DNA of 36,145 nucleotides, from NCBI GenBank assembly GCA_945787285.1, contig CALZIC010000021.1, forward strand, positions 1-36,145, read 5' to 3'. The position numbers and the translations under genes are program-made. Below, piece by piece: positions 27,455-35,079 of the stretch. The notes beneath the pieces are model-generated. The model saw nothing but the letters and a program-made list of their open reading frames with translations, had not been told where the DNA came from and ran no database searches. This stretch comes from an uncultured Desulfuromonadales bacterium (GTDB taxonomy: Bacteria; Desulfobacterota; Desulfuromonadia; Desulfuromonadales; Trichloromonadaceae). The stretch's first letter is position 1; each line of letters starts with the position of its first letter.

Positions 27455-28192
27455 CGCGATTCCTCGGGAAAGTCTATATCTGTGAAGGTACGTGTTGTCA
27501 CTCGGGTTCGGTACCGGGGGCCGGGACCCTGACGGTCGCCGGTCCGGTTTCAGACAGTCGTTAATGAGCAAAAAAAGTGCCGATGCAGAGCCTTTAAAAA
27601 CCGATATAATAAAACATCACTTTTTTATCATGTGGGTTAGGCTTGGTCAAGGAAATCCGAATGAATTTTGTGTGCCTCTGGATCGCAAGGGCATAAAATA
27701 AAGGGGTTATTTTAATCTGAATTTTTTCAAAATTATAAAACACAGTTTTACAAAAAAGGGAACGGTGTTTTTTGCTCTTTTAATCATTTTCGTTTTCAAG
27801 TATTTTGTACCCTGTTGATGTGACCCCGGGGCGACGCGAGTTGCATCGATGTTGGGCAGCACTGCCTCTGTGGATGCAAAAGTGCGAGTATGAACCGGCA
27901 GTTGCGGTAACCACCGCCCCCATAGGGAATGCGTTAATGAGGTTTTCGACTGTCGCTTCGATAAAAACGGGGAAAAGTCCGGCCTGCCGGAAAACACTTC
28001 GAACGGAAAGGCGGCGCGCACTATCCAGGTGCGCAGAGTCCTGAAAACTTGATGCCCTGAGCAGATGTTTATATCGGTCCCGCCTGCCTGCATAGATGGG
28101 TTGTCCCCCTGACGGGTACTTTATAATTGTTCCCCTCTGTATCCTTCCAGAGCATAGAAAGTCGTTCTGTATTTTATTTAAGGGAGTCAGTG
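27455..28192. other. 738-base intergenic region with many small hairpins, no recognised gene
   Basis: Divergent gap between mrpE (-) and the amidase (+). The left half (27560-27830) is AT-rich and has three short palindromes in a row: 27695-27713, 27720-27734 and 27736-27750. The right half (27830-28060) is richer in GC and has nested or single stems: TTGCATC/GATGCAA (27841-27847 with 27873-27879) enclosing GGCA/TGCC (27855-27858 with 27863-27866); GCGGT/ACCGC (27904-27917); TCCGG/CCGGA (27988-28001); and GCGCAC/GTGCGC (28016-28034). I do not match it to a known riboswitch, 6S RNA or tmRNA. A 45-codon ORF at 27564-27701 has no ribosome site. Confidence 0.6.
28101..28127 (+). promoter_or_regulatory. 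Possible promoter of the amidase gene
   Basis: A perfect TATAAT at 28122-28127 lies 65 bases before the start codon. The best -35 is TTGTCC (28101-28106) with a short 15-base spacer, so the assignment rests mainly on the -10 box. Confidence 0.4.
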
Positions 28193-28984
28193 ATGAATCG
28201 GAAAGTTCTTGCAGCCGCTGTGCAGTTTAATATCGCCTTGGGAGATGTGGATGCCAATCTGAAGCTTGCCCTTGAGGGAATCCGCCGGGTGCGGGAAAAG
28301 GACGCCCGGCTGGCGGTGCTTCCGGAGATGTGGAGCAGCGGTTACGATTACAAAAACCTCCCCCAACTGGCAGAGCAGACGCCAAGAGTCATCGAGGCGC
28401 TCAAGGAGGTTACCGCCGAACTCGGGATGGTGACGGTGGGGAGTCTTCCGGAAAAGGACGGGGACGCAGTCTACAATTGCGCCTTTGTCATCGATCGCGG
28501 TGAAGTGGTCGGAAGTTACCGCAAGCTGCATCTTTTTTCGACCATGGGCGAAGACCGTTTTCTCGCCGCCGGCGAGAAAACCCTGGTGGTGCCGACCTCG
28601 GTCGGACGTCTCGGGGTGGCGATCTGCTACGATCTGCGGTTTCCCGAACACTTTCGTAAGCTCGCCCTCGAAGGGGCTGAAATCATCTGTGTTCCCGCTG
28701 AATGGCCCAAGCCGCGCCAGGAACACTGGCGGACCCTGCTGCGGGCCCGGGCCATCGAGAATCAGCTTTTTATCGTCGCCACCAACTGTTGCGGCATCCA
28801 GGGCAAGCTCGACTTCTTCGGCATGAGCATGCTGATTGCTCCCCGCGGTGAAGTGCTGGCCGAAGGGGGGGAGGAGAATGTTGAACTGACCTCCCTTTTC
28901 GATTTTGAAGAGATGGTTTCCTATCGCTCCCAGATCCGCTGCTTTGAGGACCGGCGCCCTGCCGTGTACGGGACACTCCCCTGA
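28193..28984 (+). CDS. Carbon-nitrogen hydrolase (nitrilase superfamily amidase)
   Basis: 263 residues from ATG 28193, preceded by AAGGGAG. The catalytic triad of the superfamily is visible: Glu45 (LPEMWSSGY), Lys111 (YRKLHLF) and Cys145 (GVAICYDLRFPE). The YRKLHLF and ICYDLRFPE motifs and the ATNCCGIQGKLDFFGMSM stretch resemble the omega-amidase/YafV/Nit2 branch, which hydrolyses alpha-keto acid amides, but substrate cannot be fixed from sequence. Cytosolic. Monocistronic: its own -10 box upstream and a very strong terminator 70 bases downstream. An earlier in-frame start would add residues with no homology. Confidence 0.9.
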   Translation: MNRKVLAAAVQFNIALGDVDANLKLALEGIRRVREKDARLAVLPEMWSSGYDYKNLPQLAEQTPRVIEALKEVTAELGMVTVGSLPEKDGDAVYNCAFVIDRGEVVGSYRKLHLFSTMGEDRFLAAGEKTLVVPTSVGRLGVAICYDLRFPEHFRKLALEGAEIICVPAEWPKPRQEHWRTLLRARAIENQLFIVATNCCGIQGKLDFFGMSMLIAPRGEVLAEGGEENVELTSLFDFEEMVSYRSQIRCFEDRRPAVYGTLP

Positions 28985-29056
28985 CCCTTGTTGTGGAAGG
29001 CCCGGAAGTCAACTGGCTGCCGGCCGATACACCGATAACCTGGGCGCTCCTTGTGT

Positions 29057-29101
29057 CGATCAATAAAAAAACAGGCCGATGGCCTGTTTTTTTATTGATC
29101 G
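29057..29101. terminator. 21-bp perfect palindrome, bidirectional terminator
   Basis: Bases 29057-29077 and 29081-29101 are exact reverse complements around GAT. The inner part is ACAGGCC/GGCCTGT flanked by seven A's and seven T's, giving a terminator on both strands. The last codons and stop of the minus-strand gene (29092) lie inside the right arm. Confidence 0.93.
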
Positions 29102-29469
29102 AGACGCTTGATGCTGGCCCGGAACCGCTCCGGGACCTCATCGAGAGAGTCGGCAAAGCGCAGTTCCCCCTGGCCGTCGACATAGAAGAACTTCGGTCCT
29201 CTGGCCTCAGGCTGCACGGGGGCTGGCCGGGGAGGGGCGGTTTCGGTCTTTTCGATAATCGATTCGACGGTGGGGGCGCCCCCGGCGGGGAGCGACCGGG
29301 CAGTTTTCAGTACAAGGCGCTGGATGCGGCCGCGAAAATCGACATAGAAGCGTTGCACGCTCTGTACCCCGGTAATCTTCATCGGCACCCGAACCATGAA
29401 CTGGTCGAGGGCCGCAAGGATGGCGAGAAAGACGACTGTCCAGATAAGAAAACGGGCAATCCGTATCAT
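29092..29469 (-). CDS. Small membrane-anchored protein, function unknown
   Basis: 125 residues. A single N-terminal helix (FLIWTVVFLAILAALDQFMV) acts as a signal anchor, so the rest is probably periplasmic. A middle segment (MKITGVQSVQRFYVDFRGRI) is followed by a Pro-rich linker (ETAPPRPAPVQPEARGP) and a short C-terminal module, KFFYVDGQGELRFADSLDEV then PERFRASIKRLDQ. That module has the Y-V-D-x2-G-x-L-x-F-x-D-x-L-x2-V-P pattern also seen in DUF4124-like proteins. I assign no function. It is convergent with the amidase and divergent from trxB. Confidence 0.72.
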   Translation of the reverse strand: MIRIARFLIWTVVFLAILAALDQFMVRVPMKITGVQSVQRFYVDFRGRIQRLVLKTARSLPAGGAPTVESIIEKTETAPPRPAPVQPEARGPKFFYVDGQGELRFADSLDEVPERFRASIKRLDQ

Positions 29470-29597
29470 GCAAAATCTCCTGGAGTAAGGGGCGGGCGGT
29501 GTTGGGTGACGAGCCGGAAGGTGTCGATTTTAGGCGGGCAGGGGGGCCAAAAGCAAGGAAAGAGTGCTTTTCGCCGCAACTTCGCAGGCATCGTCGG

Positions 29598-29626
29598 TTC
29601 ACTTTTGTGCGGCCCTATGGTATGGT
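29598..29626 (+). promoter_or_regulatory. Possible promoter of trxB
   Basis: TTCACT, a 17-base spacer and TATGGT; each box matches consensus at four of six positions. It lies 30 bases before the start codon. Confidence 0.4.
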
Positions 29627-29656
29627 TTCGGCACCCAATTCAATCAGGAGTTTTCG

Positions 29657-30586
29657 ATGTCCGATACTATTTATGATGTTGTCATTATCGGTGGGGGGCC
29701 TGCCGGGCTGACCGCCGGACTCTATACTTCCCGAGCCCAACTCAAGACCCTGCTGGTGGAGCGGATGATCATGGGCGGCCAGGTCATGACCACCACCAAG
29801 GTGGAAAACTACCCCGGCTTCCCCGGCGGGATCGATGGGCCCGACCTGATGATGCGTTTTCAGGAGCACTGTCAGGAGTTCGGCCTGGAAACCTCCTACG
29901 GTGAGGTGGAAAACCTGATAGACCGCGGAGAGACCAAGGAGGTGGTCATCGATGGCAAGCCGGTGCAGGCCCGCACCGTGATCATCACCACCGGCGCCGA
30001 GCCGGCCAAGCTCAACGTCACAGGAGAGCAGGAGTTCGTCGGCCGCGGCGTGTCCTACTGCGCTACCTGCGACGGGGCTTTTTTCCGCGATGTGGAGATC
30101 GGCATCGTCGGCGGCGGCGACACCGCGGCTGAAGAGGCTCTCTTTCTCACCCGTTTCGCCAGCAAGGTTTACCTGATTCACCGTCGCGACGAGTTGCGGG
30201 CTACCAAGATTCTGCAGGAAAGAGTCTTTGCCAACGACAAGATCGAGCCGGTCTGGAACAGCGCGGTCGAGCGGGTCGAAGGGGACTCCTCCGGGATGAA
30301 AACGGTCGTGCTCAAAAACCGTGTCAGTGGAGAACAACGCTCTCTCGATCTCGAGGGGCTGTTCGTCGCCATCGGGGTCATCCCCAAGGCGCACTTTCTC
30401 GCCGAGGTTCTCGACCTCGATGCCGAAGGCTACATCCTCACCGATGCGGAGTGCCGCACTTCCATCCCCGGGGTTTTCGCCGCCGGGGACGTGCGCAAGA
30501 AACTCCTCAAGCAGATCGCCACGGCGGTCGGTGACGGGGCGGTGGCCGCCATCATGGCGGAGAAATACCTGATGGACGCCGAATAG
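29657..30586 (+). CDS. trxB: Thioredoxin reductase
   Basis: NADPH-dependent flavoprotein that reduces thioredoxin; 309 residues from ATG 29657, preceded by CAGGAG. FAD-binding [16 protein letters not shown] at residues 12-27, redox-active CATC (Cys135, Cys138) in [18 protein letters not shown]-binding [14 protein letters not shown] from 151, HRRDELRA, and the FAD-binding C-terminal [20 protein letters not shown]. Low-molecular-weight type. Monocistronic between a weak promoter and a strong terminator. An annotation starting at 29564 would add 31 residues with no family match. Confidence 0.95.
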   Translation: MSDTIYDVVIIGGGPAGLTAGLYTSRAQLKTLLVERMIMGGQVMTTTKVENYPGFPGGIDGPDLMMRFQEHCQEFGLETSYGEVENLIDRGETKEVVIDGKPVQARTVIITTGAEPAKLNVTGEQEFVGRGVSYCATCDGAFFRDVEIGIVGGGDTAAEEALFLTRFASKVYLIHRRDELRATKILQERVFANDKIEPVWNSAVERVEGDSSGMKTVVLKNRVSGEQRSLDLEGLFVAIGVIPKAHFLAEVLDLDAEGYILTDAECRTSIPGVFAAGDVRKKLLKQIATAVGDGAVAAIMAEKYLMDAE

Positions 30587-30605
30587 CCCGAGTCCGCCCC
30601 CCCCT

Positions 30606-30621
30606 TGTTTCACATGAAACC
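30606..30621. promoter_or_regulatory. Second parS-like palindrome
   Basis: TGTTTCACATGAAACC matches the parS consensus at 14 of 16 positions, with a central G-to-A change that breaks the CACGTG core. The arms GTTTCA/TGAAAC are perfect. It overlaps the left edge of the trxB terminator. Weaker than the site at 8915. Confidence 0.4.
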
Positions 30622-30663
30622 CCGCCCCGCAGGAGATATTCCTTGTCGGGGCGGGGTTTTTTT
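30617..30663 (+). terminator. Intrinsic terminator after trxB
   Basis: A 13-bp stem (30617-30629 with 30647-30659), AAACCCCGCCCCG against its complement, with a small inner AGGA/TCCT stem in the loop, followed by a run of seven T's. Confidence 0.92.
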
Positions 30664-30705
30664 GTGTACTATTTGTCTCGTTTAATCAAATGCCAAGGAG
30701 GGGGT

Positions 30706-32235
30706 ATGCTGGCCAAGGTATTATCGGGGGCGTTGATCGGTATCGATGCCTACCCGGTGGAGGTTGAAGTCGATATCGCCCAGGGGCTGCCGCAGTTCGC
30801 CACGGTTGGACTTCCCGAAGGGGCGGTCAAGGAGAGCAAGGATCGGGTCAAGTCGGCGATCAAAAACTCCGGTTATGAGTTTCCGACCCGGCGCATCACC
30901 ATCAACCTGGCGCCGGCCGACATCAAAAAAGACGGTGCCGCCTTCGATCTGCCGATGGCGGTGGGGTTGCTGACCGCAAGCGGAACGCTCAAACCGGCTC
31001 GCGAGGGACGCTATATCCTGATGGGGGAGCTCTCTCTTGACGGCTGTATCAAACCGGTGCGGGGCGCTCTTCCGGTGGCTGTGGCCGCCCGCAGCTGGGA
31101 CGTGGCGGGGCTGATTCTTCCGGAAGAAAATGCCCGGGAAGGGGCGATTGTCGATTCGGTGCCGGTCTACGGGGTCCGCGATCTCGGCCAGGTGGTCGAT
31201 TTTCTGGCCGGCACTACCGACCTGCTCCCCTGCAAGGTCGACACCCTCGAGCTGTTTCGCCAAGGGGGGCTCTGCGCCGATAATTTCGCCGAGGTGCGCG
31301 GCCAGGAGCACGTCAAGCGCGCCCTCGAGGTGGCCGCCGCCGGTGGGCACAACGTGCTGATGGTCGGGCCTCCGGGCAGCGGCAAGACGATGCTCGCCCG
31401 GCGCATTTCCACGGTGCTTCCGGCGCCGAGTTTCCCCGAGGCCTTAGAGACGACCAAGATCCACTCCATCATCGGCCTTCTTCCGCGCCAGGACGCCCTG
31501 GTCGCCACCAGGCCGTTTCGAAGCCCCCATCACACCATCTCCGACGCCGGGCTGATCGGCGGCGGGCCCCACCCCAGACCGGGGGAGGTCTCCCTGGCCC
31601 ACAACGGGGTGCTGTTTCTCGATGAGCTCCCTGAGTTCAAGAAGAACGTTCTGGAGATGCTCCGTCAGCCCCTCGAAGACGGCCAGGTCACCATCAGCCG
31701 CGCAGCCCAGACGCTCACCTATCCCGCCTCGTTCATGCTGGTGGCGGCGATGAACCCCTGCCCTTGCGGATACCTGGGTGACGTTCAGCACGACTGCAGC
31801 TGCACCCCGCCCATGGTGCAGCGCTACCGCACCCGCATCTCAGGCCCCCTGCTCGATCGCATCGACCTGCATGTCGAGGTGCCGCGCGTGCTTCACAAAG
31901 ACCTCTCCGACCCGGTCGACGCCGAACCCTCCGAGGCGATCCGCGCCCGGGTCGAGAAGGCCCGCCAGGTGCAGCGCGAGCGCCTACAGAAGTACGGCAT
32001 CCACGCCAACGCCGGTATGCAGGCACGGCACATCCGCAAGTTCTGCAGTGTCGATGACGAGGGACAGAGGCTGCTGGAGATGGTTACCGACCGGCTGGGC
32101 CTCTCGGCCCGTTCCTACACCCGCATCCTCAAGGTCGCCCGCACCATCGCCGATCTGGCCGGAAGCGAAACCATCCGGCAGCCGCACCTGGCTGAGGCGA
32201 TTCAATATCGGAGCCTCGATCGGAAGACGCCATAG
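30706..32235 (+). CDS. comM: ComM/YifB-family Mg-chelatase-like AAA+ ATPase
   Basis: 509 residues from ATG 30706, preceded by AAGGAGGGGG. In studied bacteria ComM is a hexameric helicase that promotes branch migration during natural transformation. N-terminal ChlI-like domain ([35 protein letters not shown]), Walker A GPPGSGKT at 221-228, Walker [31 protein letters not shown], the [13 protein letters not shown] zinc-like cysteine motif, and the C-terminal [18 protein letters not shown]. The gene is widespread even in bacteria not known to be competent, so it does not show that this organism takes up DNA. It is followed by a terminator. Confidence 0.94.
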   Translation: MLAKVLSGALIGIDAYPVEVEVDIAQGLPQFATVGLPEGAVKESKDRVKSAIKNSGYEFPTRRITINLAPADIKKDGAAFDLPMAVGLLTASGTLKPAREGRYILMGELSLDGCIKPVRGALPVAVAARSWDVAGLILPEENAREGAIVDSVPVYGVRDLGQVVDFLAGTTDLLPCKVDTLELFRQGGLCADNFAEVRGQEHVKRALEVAAAGGHNVLMVGPPGSGKTMLARRISTVLPAPSFPEALETTKIHSIIGLLPRQDALVATRPFRSPHHTISDAGLIGGGPHPRPGEVSLAHNGVLFLDELPEFKKNVLEMLRQPLEDGQVTISRAAQTLTYPASFMLVAAMNPCPCGYLGDVQHDCSCTPPMVQRYRTRISGPLLDRIDLHVEVPRVLHKDLSDPVDAEPSEAIRARVEKARQVQRERLQKYGIHANAGMQARHIRKFCSVDDEGQRLLEMVTDRLGLSARSYTRILKVARTIADLAGSETIRQPHLAEAIQYRSLDRKTP

Positions 32236-32267
32236 CTACAACATTCAAAGCGTCATTTCAGCAAGAA

Positions 32268-32286
32268 AACCGGGGCGTACCCGGTT
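32268..32286 (+). other. Hairpin after comM
   Basis: AACCGGG pairs with CCCGGTT around GCGTA, 33 bases after the comM stop. No T-run follows directly; it may stabilise the mRNA end ahead of the terminator at 32295. Confidence 0.5.
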
Positions 32287-32293
32287 CGGTGTT

Positions 32294-32313
32294 CCAGGGA
32301 ACCCCTGTTTTTT
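32294..32313 (+). terminator. Intrinsic terminator after comM
   Basis: CAGGG pairs with CCCTG around AAC, followed by six T's. Confidence 0.65.
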
Positions 32314-32495
32314 AGGTCGAAATCGGTCTATTAGCCGCTTAAAAGTTTTAATAACGGGGTCTTGGCCGTTTTTCAGGGGGGGGCTTTGGTCCGTCCCAGA
32401 ATGAATCCGTATTTAGATCTTGCTTTACAAGAGCCTACCATGTTAGTGTGGTGTCACTTAAGCAAGTTTGTGTAAGTTTTTTGTCGCTCACCAGA

Positions 32496-32510
32496 TTGAC
32501 AAGGTGTCAA
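32496..32510. promoter_or_regulatory. TTGACA/TGTCAA palindrome upstream of the cold-shock gene
   Basis: A perfect 6-bp inverted repeat around AGG. The left arm equals a -35 consensus, but no good -10 follows at 16-18 bases. It may be an operator or part of the promoter region. Confidence 0.4.
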
Positions 32511-32518
32511 CTTGGATC

Positions 32519-32556
32519 AAAAACACAGGCCCACTTGGGCGTGTGTTTTTTAGTTT
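32519..32556 (+). terminator. Terminator-like hairpin in the cold-shock gene leader
   Basis: AAAAACACA (32519-32527) pairs with TGTGTTTTT (32542-32550), and GCCC pairs with GGGC around ACTT, with one G-G mismatch. TTTAGTTTTT follows. It is 61 bases before the cold-shock start codon, with no convincing promoter in between, so it is probably in the 5' leader. Confidence 0.6.
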
Positions 32557-32586
32557 TTGGGCGATTGGGATTTGCACAACAAAAAA

Positions 32587-32609
32587 GGTTCCCACAGGGG
32601 ACCATGGAG
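32587..32609 (+). promoter_or_regulatory. Hairpin next to the cold-shock gene ribosome site
   Basis: GGTTCCC pairs with GGGGACC around ACA (one G-U pair), ending three bases before the GGAG ribosome site (32606-32609). Stacking so close to the Shine-Dalgarno could make translation temperature-sensitive. Confidence 0.45.
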
Positions 32610-32616
32610 AGAAAAA

Positions 32617-32817
32617 ATGGCAGAAGGTACCGTGAAGTGGTTTAACGACGCAAAGGGTTTTGGTTTTATCGAGCAGGACAATGGACCTGATGTGTTTGTC
32701 CATTTCTCCGAAATCCAAGGCGATGGTTTTAAATCTCTCGCCGAGGGCGACCGTGTAAGTTTTGAGGTCACCCAGGGCCAGAAAGGCCCCCAGTCGGCGA
32801 ACGTGCGCAGAATTTAA
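32617..32817 (+). CDS. Cold-shock domain protein
   Basis: 66 residues, one cold-shock OB fold that binds single-stranded RNA or DNA. RNP1 KGFGFI (residues 13-18) and RNP2 VFVHF (26-30); starts [20 protein letters not shown] and ends in SANVRRI, both typical of CspA-like proteins. ATG 32617 follows GGAGAGAAAAA; an upstream in-frame start at 32557 would add 20 residues that are not part of the fold. The long leader with two hairpins suggests post-transcriptional control. Whether it is cold-induced cannot be told from sequence. Confidence 0.95.
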   Translation: MAEGTVKWFNDAKGFGFIEQDNGPDVFVHFSEIQGDGFKSLAEGDRVSFEVTQGQKGPQSANVRRI

Positions 32818-32843
32818 GTAAAATTTTGCATATATTCGCAAAG

Positions 32844-32875
32844 GAGCCCCGCGAATTTTCGCGGGGCTCTTTTTT
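32844..32875 (+). terminator. Intrinsic terminator after the cold-shock gene
   Basis: GAGCCCCGCG pairs with CGCGGGGCTC (stem extends two A-T pairs), followed by six T's. Confidence 0.93.
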
Positions 32876-32957
32876 CTCACTGTCAGGTCGCCCGCGCAAC
32901 TTGTTGCTCTCTGCAAGCCTGAATGAGGGTGAAACACCAGCCTAAAAGGATAATCAG

Positions 32958-33092
32958 ATGGCCAGAAAACCGAATTACGGTTATGAAAAGCGCCAAAAGG
33001 AACTCGCCAAGAAAGCCAAAAAGGAAGAAAAGAAAAAACGCAAACAAGAGGAGGCCGAGGAGAGTCCCGAGGAATCCCCGGAGGAGGAATAA
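32958..33092 (+). CDS. 44-residue lysine/glutamate-rich small protein
   Basis: ATG 32958 follows AAAAGGA by seven bases. The protein begins MARKPNYGYEKRQKELAKKA, continues with a KKEEKKKRK basic run, and ends in a Glu/Pro/Ser tail (EESPEESPEEE). The start and the FEKRQ/YEKRQ-ELAKK pattern resemble a widespread uncharacterised small-protein family in Proteobacteria, from memory. It may be nucleic-acid associated because of its charge, but nothing shows this. It has its own ribosome site and lies after the cold-shock terminator, so it needs a separate promoter or read-through. Confidence 0.7.
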   Translation: MARKPNYGYEKRQKELAKKAKKEEKKKRKQEEAEESPEESPEEE

Positions 33093-33600
33093 GGGGTAAA
33101 AAATTCATCTCGATTCCCCCCTGGATACACAGGCTATGCAAAATCCCCGATTTTTCTTCGTTTCTCCAGATTGGGTGAGACTGACCCGGGTCTGATATGC
33201 GCTGGAATCCACCTGTGGCCGCATAGGTGGGTGTCTACCTGAAGAGCTCCTGTCTTTTCGACTCGTGTGCCCCTTTTCAACGTGCGCAGCTCTTCCGGAG
33301 TTTAAATAGGCCGCTGCTTGGACTCTTTCGCAACGGGCAGAAGTCCCCCTCCCCGAATCTCTGCAATTCCCCCTCCTGTTTTCCCGCAATCTTGTTGATA
33401 TCCAACTTCCCGCGTTATCCATTATACTTAAATGGTGCGTTTGTTGGCACCTGGCCGATTTTCTGTCGCTTTACCGGTTTGTTCCGCAGAGGGCTTTGCC
33501 TGATCCGTCAACCATAACGTTATTTTGTGTGTTTTTGTCCTCATACATTGCACCTCTCCCGTCACCGAATCAGGATGCGGATATCAGGAAGGATTCACCT
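33093..33600. other. 508-base gap before the RelA/SpoT-domain gene
   Basis: No convincing gene. A CCACCT/AGGTGG hairpin lies at 33209-33230. TATACT at 33423-33428 is a plausible -10 box without a well-placed -35. Base composition is lower in GC than the flanking genes. Confidence 0.5.
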
Positions 33601-34686
33601 TTGGCCTCTCTCGATTTTGAACTTGAAAAACGAACTTTCAGAAAGCATTACGACAAAAACAGGCACCTCTTCGAAGAGGCTAAGAATGCCTATATCCGCA
33701 CCATAAATACCCTGATAAGGCAGTCGAATGTCGGCGAGGTCACGAAAATCGAGGGGAGGATCAAGGACAAAGAGGAGTGCATCAAAAAGTTTCATCGTAA
33801 ATACCAGAGCAAATTCGAAGCCGACGAGCAACCCTACGAGATCAAGGACTGTCTCTCCGACCTGATCGGCATTCGCATCGTCTGTCTCTATGAGGACCAG
33901 GTCGCCGTGGTCTCCGAGGTGCTGAAGAAACACTTCCATATCATCGATGTCACCGACAAGATCGCGGCCATAGAGAGTACCGAGGATTTGTTGGGCTACA
34001 AGGGGCTGCACATGGACCTGGAGCTTCGCGACGAGATGGCTTGCCTGCCCAAATTCCAGGCGTTTGCGGAACTTTCTTTCGAGGTGCAGATCCGCTCCTT
34101 GATACAGGATGCCTGGAGTGTGCTGGACCACAAAATCAAGTACAAGAAATCGATACCGAATGATCTCAAGCGTCGGATCAATGTTCTCTCCGCCCTGTTT
34201 GAGCTGGCCGACCGGGAATTCAAGGAAATCCGCAACGCCACCATGGAACTATTGCAGCAGGCGACGGTCGATCCGGTCAGCGATTCACAGGCAGACAATG
34301 GTGAGGCCGCCGGTGAAGCCGCGACGGCGGTCAGCGGAAAAACCGTCAATGCCTTCAACTTTCTGCGTGTCGCGGGCCATTTCTTCAAGGATTTCGATTT
34401 CGAAGACTACAAGGTCGACAACTTTGTACAGGACATACTGAAACTGGACAATGACTTTAAAAGATCGGATCTCCACAAAAGCTTGATTGAGAATTTAAAA
34501 ACCGTCAGAGATTATCGCGATGATTTCATGGTGGAAAATCCTGAAAACACCTTCAGTCCCTACACCGCGATTCGTCACTGCCTGTACCTCTACGACCCGG
34601 ATAAGTTCGGTCGGATATTATCCAAGGGGCCAAGAGATCGCTTTGATGGCTGGCTAAAAGAATTCCTGGCCTTAGGGGGCGCATAA
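33601..34686 (+). CDS. RelA/SpoT-domain protein (stand-alone alarmone-synthetase-like) with C-terminal extension
   Basis: 361 residues from TTG 33601, which has AGGAAGGA six bases upstream. An earlier in-frame TTG (33496) would add 35 residues that are not part of the domain. The synthetase domain (about 45-185) shows RIKDKEECIKKF (substrate-binding basic motif), DLIGIRIVCLYED (metal-binding Asp87), YKGLHMDLEL (133-142; the base-stacking Tyr and His), and EVQIRSLIQDAWSVLDHKIK (161-180). There is no HD hydrolase, TGS or ACT domain, so it is not a long Rel. A further ~170 residues follow: a helix pair, an Ala-rich linker, and a domain with FNFLRVAGHFFKDFDFEDYK and YTAIRHCLYLYDPDKFGRIL that I do not recognise. 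Product could be (p)ppGpp or another pyrophosphorylated target. Confidence 0.82.
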   Translation: MASLDFELEKRTFRKHYDKNRHLFEEAKNAYIRTINTLIRQSNVGEVTKIEGRIKDKEECIKKFHRKYQSKFEADEQPYEIKDCLSDLIGIRIVCLYEDQVAVVSEVLKKHFHIIDVTDKIAAIESTEDLLGYKGLHMDLELRDEMACLPKFQAFAELSFEVQIRSLIQDAWSVLDHKIKYKKSIPNDLKRRINVLSALFELADREFKEIRNATMELLQQATVDPVSDSQADNGEAAGEAATAVSGKTVNAFNFLRVAGHFFKDFDFEDYKVDNFVQDILKLDNDFKRSDLHKSLIENLKTVRDYRDDFMVENPENTFSPYTAIRHCLYLYDPDKFGRILSKGPRDRFDGWLKEFLALGGA

Positions 34687-34687
34687 G

Positions 34688-34723
34688 AAAAGGGGCAGGC
34701 TACAAAGTAGCCTGCCCCTTTTT
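34688..34723 (+). terminator. Intrinsic terminator after the RelA/SpoT-domain gene
   Basis: A 16-bp perfect stem (34688-34703 with 34707-34722) around AAA, GC-rich in the middle and ending in five T's. The A-tract on the left allows action on the minus strand as well. Confidence 0.94.
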
Positions 34724-34746
34724 AACGCACCTTAGCTGATGTGCAG

Positions 34747-34959
34747 TTACCCCTGCCATAGAGTCCATGCCAGGTCTTTTTTATCGGTGCTCTGGGTAAA
34801 CTTTGATTTGCATGTCAGGCACTGGTAGTCCTGCTCCTCGAAGCCTCGGGGATTATTCCCTTTGAAAATGCGCACATCATCAACTTTGATTAAATGGTCA
34901 TGCGGTTTTCCATTGCGCGATTTCTTCGATTGCTCTTCACATAAAACGCAAATATTCAT
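34747..34959 (-). CDS. Small protein with two CxxC motifs, probable zinc ribbon
   Basis: 70 residues: MNICVLCEEQSKKSRNGKPH at the start gives the first CxxC (Cys4, Cys7), and YQCLTCKSKF the second (about Cys47, Cys50). The 40-residue spacing fits one four-Cys zinc site. HDHLIKVDDVRIFKGNNPRG lies between. No function known to me. The ribosome site is weak (AAGAGA). Its stop lies 23 bases from the RelA/SpoT terminator; it is convergent with that gene. Confidence 0.65.
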   Translation of the reverse strand: MNICVLCEEQSKKSRNGKPHDHLIKVDDVRIFKGNNPRGFEEQDYQCLTCKSKFTQSTDKKDLAWTLWQG

Positions 34960-35079
34960 CTTCGTCTCTTTTCACTGTGTTTCCGGTCAATCCCGCATCG
35001 AATCGATCCCCGCCCTGTGGTGCAGATCGCCGGGCCGGGTTGGGTGATTTTGCCCTTAGCAGAAAACCGATGATGGGCA

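Noticed and set aside
27564-27701. 45-codon plus-strand ORF beginning MSKKSADAEPLKTDIIKHHF
   Set aside because: Reasonable composition but no Shine-Dalgarno and no family that I recognise; not enough to call a gene.
27830-28060. Known riboswitch (c-di-GMP, cobalamin, TPP, Moco), 6S RNA, RNase P RNA or tmRNA
   Set aside because: I compared the remembered core motifs of each and found only fragments such as GGGGAAAAGTCCGG, not the ordered conserved cores.
27707-28093. 128-residue minus-strand ORF in the antiporter/amidase gap
   Set aside because: No ribosome site, atypical composition, and it crosses the hairpin-rich region; more likely noncoding.
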